A stretch of 9,490 nucleotides of DNA from Coleofasciculus sp. S288 (lineage in GTDB: Bacteria; Cyanobacteriota; Cyanobacteriia; Cyanobacteriales; Coleofasciculaceae). Shown here one piece after another: positions 1 to 6,309 of the stretch. The DNA lies in the NCBI GenBank assembly GCA_020216575.1, contig JAIUYC010000080.1:1-9490 (forward strand), given 5' to 3'. The notes under the pieces were generated by a model, which saw only the letters and a list, made by a program, of their open reading frames with translations, searched no databases and was not told where the DNA came from. The stretch's first letter is position 1, and the number at the start of each line of letters is the position of its first letter. Made by a program: the position numbers and the translations under genes.

Positions 1-27
1 ATCTATTAGTGCCAACAGTCAGGAGAA

Positions 28-74
28 TTCATCGCATTTCATCTCAATTTCATTCCTTGGTGTCATCCTAAGTT
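28..74 (+). promoter_or_regulatory. CopR-like direct-repeat operator and promoter upstream of the RND pump gene
   Basis: TTTCAT occurs at 37-42 and again at 48-53, an 11-bp period, and an extra TTCAT lies one turn upstream at 28-32. A -10-like hexamer TAAGTT (69-74) begins after exactly 15 bp. No good -35 hexamer is visible, as expected where an OmpR/PhoB-family regulator binding a direct repeat replaces it. The same arrangement recurs at 5086-5124 and 5164-5202. From memory, Synechocystis CopR recognises a TTCAT direct repeat of this kind; applying that here is inference. Transcription would start near 81, giving a leader of about 60 nt before the RND gene. Confidence 0.6.
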
Positions 75-141
75 AAACAGTAATTCAACTCTGTTCAGTT
101 AAGGATTAAACAGGACGCTTGGCTGCCAAAACCTTGAACCT

Positions 142-3100
142 ATGCTCAATGCCATCCTCAAATGGTCGATTGTTCGCCGTTGGATAGTCGTACTGGGAGC
201 CATTCTAGTCACGGTTTTGGGTGTGTACAATCTCACCCAAATGCCCTTAGATGTTTTCCCCGACTTCGCCCCACCCCAAGTTGAGATTCAAACCGAAGCA
301 CCCGGACTCGCACCTGAAGAAGTCGAAACCCTAATTACCCTGCCGATTGAAAGCGCGGTTAACGGTACACCTGGAGTAGAAACGGTACGCTCTTCCTCTG
401 CCGTCAGCATTTCCGTCGTCAAGGTTATCTTCAAATGGGGGACGGATGTTTATCAAGCTCGTCAACTAGTAACGGAGCGATTGCAACAGGTTCAGCAGAA
501 ATTGCCAGAGGGCGTTGAAAACCCGCAAATTTCTCCCATCTCTTCCCCCATCGGTACGGTGCTTCAGTATGCCTTCACCGCTGAAACAACCCCACTGATG
601 GAAGTTCGCCGCTTGGTTGACCGGGATATCACCAACCGACTGCTGGCTGTACCGGGGGTTTCTCAAGTGATTGCCTATGGTGGGGATGTTCGCCAGTATC
701 AGGTTTTAGCTGACCCCGCTAAGCTTAGAGCCTTCAATGTTTCCCTCGATGAAGTCACCGCAGCAGCTAGAGGCGCAAATGTCAATGCGGCGGGTGGCTT
801 TTTAATTAATCCAGACCAAGAATTGATTATCCGAGGGGTGGGGCGGATTGATTCAATCGAGGAACTGGCAAAGTCAGCGGTAACGGCTCAAAACGGGACG
901 CCCATATTGCTCCAAGATGTGGCAGAAGTGCGGATTGGAGGAGCTTTGCAGCGTGGGGATGGCAGTTTGAACGGTCAGAAGGCCATTGTGGTTTTGGTCA
1001 ATAAGCAACCCCAATACGATACTCCCACGGTGACCAGAGCGATCGCAAAAGCAATGGACGAGGTGAAAGCTGGGTTGCCTCAAGATGTCAAAGTTACCGA
1101 GACATTCCGCCAACAAAACTTCATTGATGCGGCGCTCGAAAACGTCACTGGCTCTCTGCGCGATGGCACTATCATCGTCTCGATTATCCTGCTGATGTTT
1201 TTGATGAACTGGCGTACTGCCATTATCACCCTCAGCGCCATTCCCCTATCCGTCTTGATTGGGATGATGATTTTGGGCTGGTTTGGTCAGGGTATCAATA
1301 CTATGACATTGGGGGGGCTAGCTGTTGCGATCGGTTCGGTGGTGGATGACTCGATTGTGGATATGGAGAACTGCTATCGAGGACTGCGGAAGAACCAGGC
1401 ATCAAGTAATCCCGTGCATCCCTTTCAGGTAGTCTACGACACGTCTGTAGAAGTGCGGGTTAGTGTGATTTTCTCTACGGTAATTATCACCGTTGTCTTC
1501 GCGCCGATTTTCTCGCTTACGGGTGTGGAAGGACGCATCTTTACGCCGATGGGCGTCGCCTATCTGGTGTCAATTTTTGCCTCAACGTTGGTGGCGATGA
1601 CGCTCTCTCCAGCACTATGCGCGATTCTGCTGGCAAATCAGCGATTGAGAGCAGAAGATACTTGGATAACAGGACTTTCACAACGGCTTTATCGGCCTGC
1701 CCTCAATTTTGCGATTCGTTGCCCAAGCATTATTTTGCTCGTTGCAGGTGCGTCCTTAGTGGCGTCTTTGGTAATTCTGCCGAGTTTGGGACGGGTATTT
1801 CTGCCGGAGTTTCAGGAACCCTCGTTGGTGAATACGATACTTTTGTATCCGGGGAGTTCTCTGGAAGCAACGAATCAATCGGGGTTAGCCATGCAGGATG
1901 CTCTTAAGGGAGATAAGCGATTTAATTCCGTACAGTTACGCGCTGGACGTGCTCCCGGTGATGCGGATGCGGGAGGGGTTAACCTGGGGCATTTGGATGT
2001 GGAACTGAGTCGGGAGGGGTTGCAGGATCGAGAGGGGAGTATTGAGAAGCTGCGGGAGGAGTTTGCGAAGTTACCGGGCGTTGCATCGAACGTGGGTGGG
2101 TTTATCTCTCACCGGATGGATGAAGTGCTGTCAGGGGTGAGAAGTGCGATCGCCATTAAAATTTTTGGCCCTAATCTAGAAGAATTGCGTCGCCTTGGTG
2201 CTGAAGTTGAGACGGCGGTAAGCGACATTCCAGGACTCGTAGACTTACAACTCGAACCCCAAGTCCCCATCCGACAGGTGCAAATTCAGTTTAACCGGGA
2301 AGCGGCGGCTCGTTATGGTTTAACGGTGGGTCATCTAACGGAGATGGTAGAAACAGCACTCAACGGGCGAGTCGTTTCTCAAGTTCTCAAAGACCAGCAA
2401 CTGTTTGACCTGATGGTTTGGTTGAAGGAAGATGCTCGTAGTAATTTAGATACTATCCGCAACCTGCTAGTAGATACCCCGACAGGTCAGAAAATCCCCC
2501 TCGCTCAGGTTGCCAGCATTGACTACGGGACTGGGCCGAATACGATTAACCGGGAGAATGTTTCTCGCCTCATTGTCGTTTCTGCTAATGTATCAGGGCG
2601 AGATTTAGGCTCTGTGGTGGAGGACATTCAAACCCAAGTGCGCCAGTCAGTACAGTTGCCCACAGGCTACTTTATCCAATACGGCGGTCAATTTGAATCG
2701 GAGCAACGAGCAACTCAGAATTTGCTGGTTTTTGGAGGACTTGCGATCGCGATTATTGCCGTCTTAATGTACTTTGCTGTAAAGTCCATTGCTGCCATGT
2801 TGATGATTATGGTCAATCTGCCTTTAGCACTAGTGGGAGGCATCTTTTCTATTGCTTTAGGAGGCGGAATCATCTCCGTTGCTTCGATGGTGGGATTCAT
2901 TACGTTGTTTGGAGTTGCGACGCGCAACGGGTTGCTGTTGGTAGACAACTACAACAACAAACTAGCGCAGGGAATGCCTTTACGAAACGTCATTTTTGAG
3001 GGATCGATGGAGCGCTTGGTCGCCATTTTGATGACGGCTCTAACTTCAGCGTTGGGGATGATACCGTTAGTGATTGGGAGCGGTGCGGGGAAGGAAATCT

Positions 3101-3261
3101 TGCAACCCCTAGCCATTGTTGTGTTGGGAGGATTGTTTACTTCAACGGCGTTAACGTTGCTGGTTCTCCCGGCACTTTACGCTCAGTTTGGCAGATTCCT
3201 GATTCCGAAACAGACCCAGCAAGAGTCCAAAATTATTATTACAGATGGGCTGAAGGTTTGA
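142..3261 (+). CDS. Heavy-metal efflux RND permease (CusA/CzcA family)
   Basis: This is the inner-membrane, proton-driven pump of a tripartite metal exporter, which takes ions from the periplasm or cytoplasm and passes them to an adaptor and an outer-membrane channel. At 1039 residues it is full length for the family. The N-terminus has the usual first helix (about 13-31) followed by MPLDVFPDF and the APGLAPEEVE motif. Helix 4 carries GGLAVAIGSVVDDSIVDMEN (391-410), whose acidic residues D402, D403 and E409 are the likely proton relay. The second half repeats the fold, with a large periplasmic loop and helices from about 861 onward. Aligned from memory to E. coli CusA, the cleft methionines (M573, M623, M672) are not conserved; E661 takes the place of M672, which is more CzcA-like, so copper specificity rests on context. 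No strong Shine-Dalgarno precedes the ATG, but the start matches family N-termini. Adaptor (CusB/HlyD) and outer-membrane genes are not in the window. Confidence 0.95.
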   Translation: MLNAILKWSIVRRWIVVLGAILVTVLGVYNLTQMPLDVFPDFAPPQVEIQTEAPGLAPEEVETLITLPIESAVNGTPGVETVRSSSAVSISVVKVIFKWGTDVYQARQLVTERLQQVQQKLPEGVENPQISPISSPIGTVLQYAFTAETTPLMEVRRLVDRDITNRLLAVPGVSQVIAYGGDVRQYQVLADPAKLRAFNVSLDEVTAAARGANVNAAGGFLINPDQELIIRGVGRIDSIEELAKSAVTAQNGTPILLQDVAEVRIGGALQRGDGSLNGQKAIVVLVNKQPQYDTPTVTRAIAKAMDEVKAGLPQDVKVTETFRQQNFIDAALENVTGSLRDGTIIVSIILLMFLMNWRTAIITLSAIPLSVLIGMMILGWFGQGINTMTLGGLAVAIGSVVDDSIVDMENCYRGLRKNQASSNPVHPFQVVYDTSVEVRVSVIFSTVIITVVFAPIFSLTGVEGRIFTPMGVAYLVSIFASTLVAMTLSPALCAILLANQRLRAEDTWITGLSQRLYRPALNFAIRCPSIILLVAGASLVASLVILPSLGRVFLPEFQEPSLVNTILLYPGSSLEATNQSGLAMQDALKGDKRFNSVQLRAGRAPGDADAGGVNLGHLDVELSREGLQDREGSIEKLREEFAKLPGVASNVGGFISHRMDEVLSGVRSAIAIKIFGPNLEELRRLGAEVETAVSDIPGLVDLQLEPQVPIRQVQIQFNREAAARYGLTVGHLTEMVETALNGRVVSQVLKDQQLFDLMVWLKEDARSNLDTIRNLLVDTPTGQKIPLAQVASIDYGTGPNTINRENVSRLIVVSANVSGRDLGSVVEDIQTQVRQSVQLPTGYFIQYGGQFESEQRATQNLLVFGGLAIAIIAVLMYFAVKSIAAMLMIMVNLPLALVGGIFSIALGGGIISVASMVGFITLFGVATRNGLLLVDNYNNKLAQGMPLRNVIFEGSMERLVAILMTALTSALGMIPLVIGSGAGKEILQPLAIVVLGGLFTSTALTLLVLPALYAQFGRFLIPKQTQQESKIIITDGLKV

Positions 3262-3267
3262 ATTGCC

Positions 3268-3300
3268 AGATTCCCGACTTCTTAAAGAAGTTGGGAATCT
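3268..3300. repeat. Intergenic palindrome after the RND gene
   Basis: The arm starting AGATTCCC at 3268 pairs with the arm ending GGGAATCT at 3300 through a nearly perfect stem of about 16 bp, with one G-T pair and almost no loop. It sits seven bases after the RND stop codon. No T-tract follows, so a classical intrinsic terminator is not supported, though it could stabilise the 3' end of an mRNA or attenuate read-through into the lipoprotein genes. Similar short GACTTCTT/AAGAAGT palindromes are scattered between genes in many cyanobacteria (recollection, not searched). Confidence 0.7.
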
Positions 3301-3348
3301 AAGTCTAAGTAGCTAAGTGTAGTCTCTAAAATTTCAGGAGCAAAAATT

Positions 3349-3846
3349 ATGAAATCTATCAAGTCTAGGTTGATGATTCTAGGCAGTGTAAGTCTGATTA
3401 TTCTCGGAGCATGTGGTAACAATAACCAAATCCCAACCTCAGATAGCAGCGCGACAAGTCCCCAACTAGCCGAATCAACTACACAACAAACGGATGCAAC
3501 TCAAACTGAATCGTCTGGTCATGCTCCAGTCCCTCAAGCAGGTGGTCAAGTTGTCGAGTCAGGAGTTTATCACTTAGAGTTTGTGCCTGTGAAAGAAGGC
3601 AGTGGAACTCATCTCGATTTTTATTTGCAAAAAGGGGACAATCACGAACCAATTCCTAACGCTAAAGTGACGGCTCAAGTTCAGTTGCCTGATGGAACGC
3701 AGAAAACTGTAGACCTTCCCTATGATGCTGAAGGGAAACACTACGCTGCTCTGCTACCAGAAACAGCAACGGGTCAGTATCAGGTGAAAATCACTTCGGA
3801 TATTGATGGAGAAAAAGTAGATGGTCGTTTTACTTTCTCTCGGTAA
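3349..3846 (+). CDS. Probable lipoprotein with a YtkA/FixH-like beta-sandwich domain
   Basis: The protein has 165 residues. A basic start and hydrophobic stretch end in a lipobox LGAC (C22), so it is probably exported and lipid-anchored. Residues 23-68 are a Ser/Thr/Gln-rich linker. The rest (about 69-165) looks like a small immunoglobulin-like domain: alternating hydrophobic strands, then PIPNAKVTAQVQLPDG (101-116), a conserved-looking HYAALLP (131-137) and TGQYQVKITS (141-150). This pattern resembles YtkA-like/FixH proteins, which often accompany copper genes; the assignment is by eye. H58, H75, H88, H99 and H131 could bind metal, but no compact metal motif is evident. AGGAG at 3336-3340 lies 8 nt before the ATG. 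It lies 87 bp after the RND gene and 24 bp before the next lipoprotein gene, so the three are probably cotranscribed and the protein may be a periplasmic partner of the pump. Confidence 0.85.
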   Translation: MKSIKSRLMILGSVSLIILGACGNNNQIPTSDSSATSPQLAESTTQQTDATQTESSGHAPVPQAGGQVVESGVYHLEFVPVKEGSGTHLDFYLQKGDNHEPIPNAKVTAQVQLPDGTQKTVDLPYDAEGKHYAALLPETATGQYQVKITSDIDGEKVDGRFTFSR

Positions 3847-3870
3847 ACTTCTGAAATTGGTTAAACTTGT

Positions 3871-4404
3871 ATGAAACGCTTCGCAACTGCACTAGCGATA
3901 ACTTCAACTCTTCTTCTGGCTCAAAGTTGTTCGGTATCTCCCAAAGCTGAGGAAAAATCCGCTAAGCTATCCAATCCTCACGCAGAACCTTCGCTGGATA
4001 ATGGGGAGATGCATCATGAAGGGCATTCGATGGGTGATGGGAAGCAATCCTCTATTGCTGTAGCAAAACTCACTGCGCCCAGCCAGATTGCTTCTAATAC
4101 AAGTGTTCCTTTGGCGATCGCGATTCAAGACTCCACGGGAAAAGCCATTACCCAGTTTGACACCTTTCAAGAAAAACTCATGCACCTGATTGTTGTGAGT
4201 GATGACTTACAGTTTTTCAGTCACATCCATCCCGATCATAAAGGAAATGGTCGCTTTGAAGTGAGAGCTAATTTTCCCCAGCCTGGCAACTACACGATTT
4301 TTAGTGATTACAAACCATCAGGACAAAAAGAACAAGTATCGGTGCTGAAAGCACAAGTTCCTGGAAAGAGCGCAACTACGAACCTGTCAGAATTAATGCG
4401 ATAA
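3871..4404 (+). CDS. Exported His/Met-containing probable lipoprotein, metal-resistance associated
   Basis: The protein has 177 residues. An N-terminal hydrophobic segment (4-17) ends at LAQSC, with C20 as a possible lipidated cysteine; the lipobox is imperfect because of Q18 at -2, so a soluble periplasmic form is also possible. A short metal-ligand cluster EMHHEGHSMG (46-55) follows. The C-terminal beta-rich domain has KLMHLIVVSDDLQFFSHIHP (102-121), H123, and then FPQPGNYTIFSDYKPSG (135-151). This MHL...HIHP...FP.PG.Y..FSD.KP.G signature is familiar from uncharacterised proteins beside RND metal pumps and copper ATPases, and its histidines and methionines suggest Cu binding or chaperoning (inference). 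It starts 24 bp after the previous gene without a clear Shine-Dalgarno, which suggests translational coupling. The stop codon nearly touches the palindromic element beginning at 4406. Confidence 0.82.
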   Translation: MKRFATALAITSTLLLAQSCSVSPKAEEKSAKLSNPHAEPSLDNGEMHHEGHSMGDGKQSSIAVAKLTAPSQIASNTSVPLAIAIQDSTGKAITQFDTFQEKLMHLIVVSDDLQFFSHIHPDHKGNGRFEVRANFPQPGNYTIFSDYKPSGQKEQVSVLKAQVPGKSATTNLSELMR

Positions 4405-4405
4405 C

Positions 4406-4584
4406 TGACATCTTGCACCATTCTCAATAAGCCCGATATCCCGCCCGGAACTTAAGTTCACAGGCTTTTAGCTTAAGTCCATTTCAATGGACTCAAATCC
4501 TTTCTCAGTCCTCTTGAGAGGACTTTAGCTATTAGCCAGGGGTTTAAACCCCTGGCGGACTGACAGCGCAGGTGCAAGATCTCA
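4406..4584. mobile_element. MITE-like non-coding palindromic element
   Basis: This 179-bp element has terminal inverted repeats TGACATCTTGCACC (4406-4419) and GGTGCAAGATCTCA (4571-4584), 13 of 14 bases complementary with the inner 10 perfect. Inside are four hairpins or palindromes: GAACTTAAGTTC (4448-4459), AGTCCATT/AATGGACT (4476-4493), AGTCCTCT/AGAGGACT (4507-4524) and a perfect 22-nt palindrome at 4535-4556. It carries no ORF. It fills the gap between two convergent genes. Chains of AGTCC-type hairpins followed by a GCC...GGC palindrome are common intergenic repeats in cyanobacteria (recollection). No convincing target-site duplication is visible; GATA occurs near both ends (4400-4403 and 4585-4588), but on the left it is two bases away from the terminus. 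Confidence 0.65.
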
Positions 4585-4609
4585 GATAGAGTACTAGCCT
4601 TTTAGCGTA

Positions 4610-4939
4610 TTAAGCTACACCCGCAACACTGGCAACCTTGCGGTATTCCTCAGCCGCACGCCGACAAGCTTGAGCGCAGCTTTGGCAATGCTCTGCGTCG
4701 TGCTTTTCACATTCGTTGGCACAGGCTTCGCAGATGTCGATACAGGAGCGAACAATTTGGGGAATAAAGCGCGAACCACGGCTCATAAAAGCAGCAGACA
4801 TCCAGCACATTTCGGCACAGTCACGGCAGAGGCGAGCGCAGTCAGGCATACCGCCTAGGCAGGCATCTTCACAGTGTTCGCATTCATAGGCACAGTGAAC
4901 GGCAGCATCTAAAACAGATTGATAGTGTTGATGAGGCAT
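4610..4939 (-). CDS. Cysteine-rich four-helix-bundle copper-storage protein (Csp family, cytosolic Csp3-like)
   Basis: This 109-residue protein has 15 cysteines in a near fourfold C-x3-C-x2-C-x3-C pattern: C16/20/23/27, C34/38/41/45, C66/70/73/77 and C85/88/92. In the fourth copy D81 stands where the first cysteine would be. Csp proteins line the core of a four-helix bundle with thiolates and store many Cu(I) ions per subunit. No signal peptide or twin-arginine motif precedes the first helix, so it is probably the cytosolic Csp3 type. MPHQH at the start adds histidines. AGGAGG (complement of 4946-4951) lies 6 nt before the ATG, which fixes the start. The gene is convergent with the lipoprotein gene and divergent from the copper ATPase gene. 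It would buffer cytosolic Cu(I), which may matter more here because the neighbouring ATPase gene is broken. Zinc or other thiophilic metals cannot be excluded. Confidence 0.93.
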   Translation of the reverse strand: MPHQHYQSVLDAAVHCAYECEHCEDACLGGMPDCARLCRDCAEMCWMSAAFMSRGSRFIPQIVRSCIDICEACANECEKHDAEHCQSCAQACRRAAEEYRKVASVAGVA

Positions 4940-5085
4940 TACAATCCTCCTTGTTTAAGTTTCTAGGTTTATCTGGAAGAAACGCTAAGTACGTCACGTC
5001 CCTTCGGCTTCACTGTAGACACTTGGAGGTGCGATCTCGTCTTCCTGATGGCGCAACTAACATTTCTTTCTAAAGACTTACGAGG

Positions 5086-5124
5086 ATTTCATATTGATTT
5101 CATTTCGTTGTGTATTCCTAAATG
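5086..5124 (+). promoter_or_regulatory. CopR-like direct-repeat operator and promoter, distal copy
   Basis: ATTTCAT occurs at 5086-5092 and 5097-5103, 11 bp apart, and TAAATG (5119-5124) starts 15 bp after the second copy. The spacer resembles the one before the RND gene: both read T.C.T.GTGT..TCC, with 10 of 15 bases identical. The orientation points toward the ATPase gene, giving a leader of about 280 nt if used. The same box could also act on the divergent csp gene from about 150 bp upstream. Confidence 0.55.
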
Positions 5125-5163
5125 AGGAGGTATTGCCCTATACAAATGCCCTTCCTAACTAGG

Positions 5164-5202
5164 ATTTCACTCTAATTTCATTCTCGTATGAAAAAATAAA
5201 AC
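5164..5202 (+). promoter_or_regulatory. CopR-like direct-repeat operator and promoter, proximal copy
   Basis: ATTTCAC (5164-5170) and ATTTCAT (5175-5181) are again 11 bp apart, and TAAAAC (5197-5202) starts 15 bp after the second half-site. One base in the first half-site differs from the other two boxes. It lies 78 bp downstream of the distal copy and is preceded by the same AGG. If used, transcription would start near 5209, giving a leader of about 200 nt that contains the inverted repeat at 5271-5304. Confidence 0.5.
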
Positions 5203-5270
5203 ATTGTAATAATTAGTTATTAAAATCATGAGACAAAAAAATTAAATAGATCAGTAAACTTTTATTGCGT

Positions 5271-5304
5271 GCTATAGTCTCTCCAGCTAGGTAGAGACTA
5301 TAGC
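5271..5304. repeat. 34-bp inverted repeat in the ATPase leader
   Basis: GCTATAGTCTCT (5271-5282) is perfectly complementary to AGAGACTATAGC (5293-5304) around a 10-nt centre, CCAGCTAGGT. Allowing a bulged T, CC and GG extend the stem by two pairs. No T-tract follows, so it is not a standard terminator. It could be a dimer operator (TATAGT at 5273-5278 also resembles a -10 element) or a stable RNA hairpin in the 5' leader. Nothing in the sequence decides between these. Confidence 0.7.
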
Positions 5305-5380
5305 CTAGTTAGCAAGAAGTGAATGATTTATCTACTTTGTAAAAAAAGTTACTCAACACAACAAATTTAAATTTTTCCTG

Positions 5381-5403
5381 CTCCTTCTAGCTAGTAATAG
5401 GAG
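5381..5403 (+). promoter_or_regulatory. ATPase Shine-Dalgarno inside a possible masking hairpin
   Basis: The ribosome site AGGAG (5399-5403) lies 6 nt before the ATG at 5410 and fixes that start. CTCCT at 5381-5385 is its exact complement, 13 nt upstream, so the leader RNA could fold and hide the site. The stem is only 5 bp with two further weak A-U pairs, so it is suggestive only. Confidence 0.35.
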
Positions 5404-5409
5404 TCAGTT

Positions 5410-6309
5410 ATGGAAACACTGCATCTGCGATTGAAAGGCATGAGCTGTGCGTCTTGTGCAAGCACAATTGAGCAAGCTATCCAATCCGTCCCTGGCGTCA
5501 TTGAGTGCAACGTTGAATTGGCGAGAGAGCAAGCTACCGTCCAATATGATGCCAAGCAAACGAATTCCGAGCAGATAGCCCGTGCAGTGAGTGAAGTGGG
5601 TTACTCTGCCGATCTGATTTCAGAACCAATAATGAGAAATCACCAACACGAACACCACCAACACGGACACCGACACAATAGTGCCGTAGCAACACCCGCA
5701 AATCGCATGGCGAAAGACCCCATCTGCGGCATGGTAGTGGATAAAGCAACAGCACTCAAGACAGAACGTGCCGGACGCACCTACTATTTTTGCAGCCAAA
5801 GTTGCCTGAAAACATTTGAGAATCCCGAAAGGGAACTCAAATCGATGCGAAACCGCGTCACGATCGCCCTGACGGGGGTTGTCTTGCTGGCAGTCATGCG
5901 AGCGGCGGCATTTCTAGGACTGGCGACAGGCGTCACCCTTGTAACTTGGGCACCCATCCCAGCACTACCTTGGTTCACCTGGGGCGTGTGGCTATTTATC
6001 CTCACGACCCCGGTGCAATTGATTGGTGGATGGTCATTTTACGTGGGTTCGTGGAATGCGATCCGCACCCGCCACATCAACATGGACTTCCTAATCGCTT
6101 TAGGGACTACTGTGGCTTACCTCTACAGTGTGGTGGTCGTCTTCTTCCCGAATATACTGCCCGTCGAGGTTGCAGAGCGCGATGTCTACTTCGAGGTATC
6201 TGCCATCATCATTGCCTTCGTACTGCTGGGCAAGTACATGGAGGAAATCGTCAACTCTAGGAGAAGCGATTGTTCGGGCGGCGCGACATCGCAATCTGGA
6301 ACTTCCTGA
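5410..6309 (+). pseudogene. copA: Cu(I) P1B-ATPase (CopA type), N-terminal part of an internally deleted gene
   Basis: An intact CopA pumps Cu(I) out of the cytosol using ATP. This frame encodes the first third. It has an HMA domain (1-67) with GMSCASC (C13, C16), a His-rich linker HQHEHHQHGHRH (78-89, seven His), and a YHS metal-binding domain (about 103-139) with DPICGM, C106, FCSQSC and C128/C132. The first four membrane helices follow (about 150-175, 188-207, 226-247, 258-275), including NMDFLIALGT and LLGKYMEE (272-279). Soon after that it changes frame and stops at 6309. The following frame resumes at the LGEAIVRAA motif (6257), so roughly 250 residues are missing: the actuator domain with TGE, helices M3 and M4 with CPC, and the DKTGT site. 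The product cannot be a working pump, but a membrane protein carrying HMA, His-rich and YHS domains could still be made and bind copper. A sequencing or assembly error is the main alternative. Confidence 0.85.

Larger units (their letters stand above)
4940..5409. other. 470-bp divergent intergenic regulatory region
   Basis: The stretch separates the minus-strand csp gene from the plus-strand ATPase gene. Its left part (4940-5080) must hold the csp promoter, but I see only the strong Shine-Dalgarno and no convincing -10/-35 pair. The right part holds two CopR-like boxes (5086-5124 and 5164-5202), an AT-rich tract, a 34-bp inverted repeat (5271-5304) and a possible Shine-Dalgarno-masking hairpin (5381-5403). 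No supportable gene lies within it. Confidence 0.7.

Noticed and set aside
3299..3318. Three CTAAGT units as a tandem repeat or operator
   Set aside because: The units are short, spaced irregularly (6 then 8 bp) and not repeated elsewhere in the window; could be chance.
4670..4858. Plus-strand open frame over the csp gene
   Set aside because: It lies opposite the cysteine-ladder gene, which has clear family structure and a strong Shine-Dalgarno.
5122..5175. 17-codon ORF in the leader as a regulatory peptide
   Set aside because: It would start within the proposed -10 element of the distal promoter and lacks a Shine-Dalgarno at a usable distance.
6128..6256. ATG at 6128 as the true start of the 3' ATPase ORF
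   Set aside because: Its first 40 or so codons overlap helix codons of the N-terminal part in another frame, have no family similarity and no Shine-Dalgarno. Recognisable ATPase sequence begins only at about 6257.
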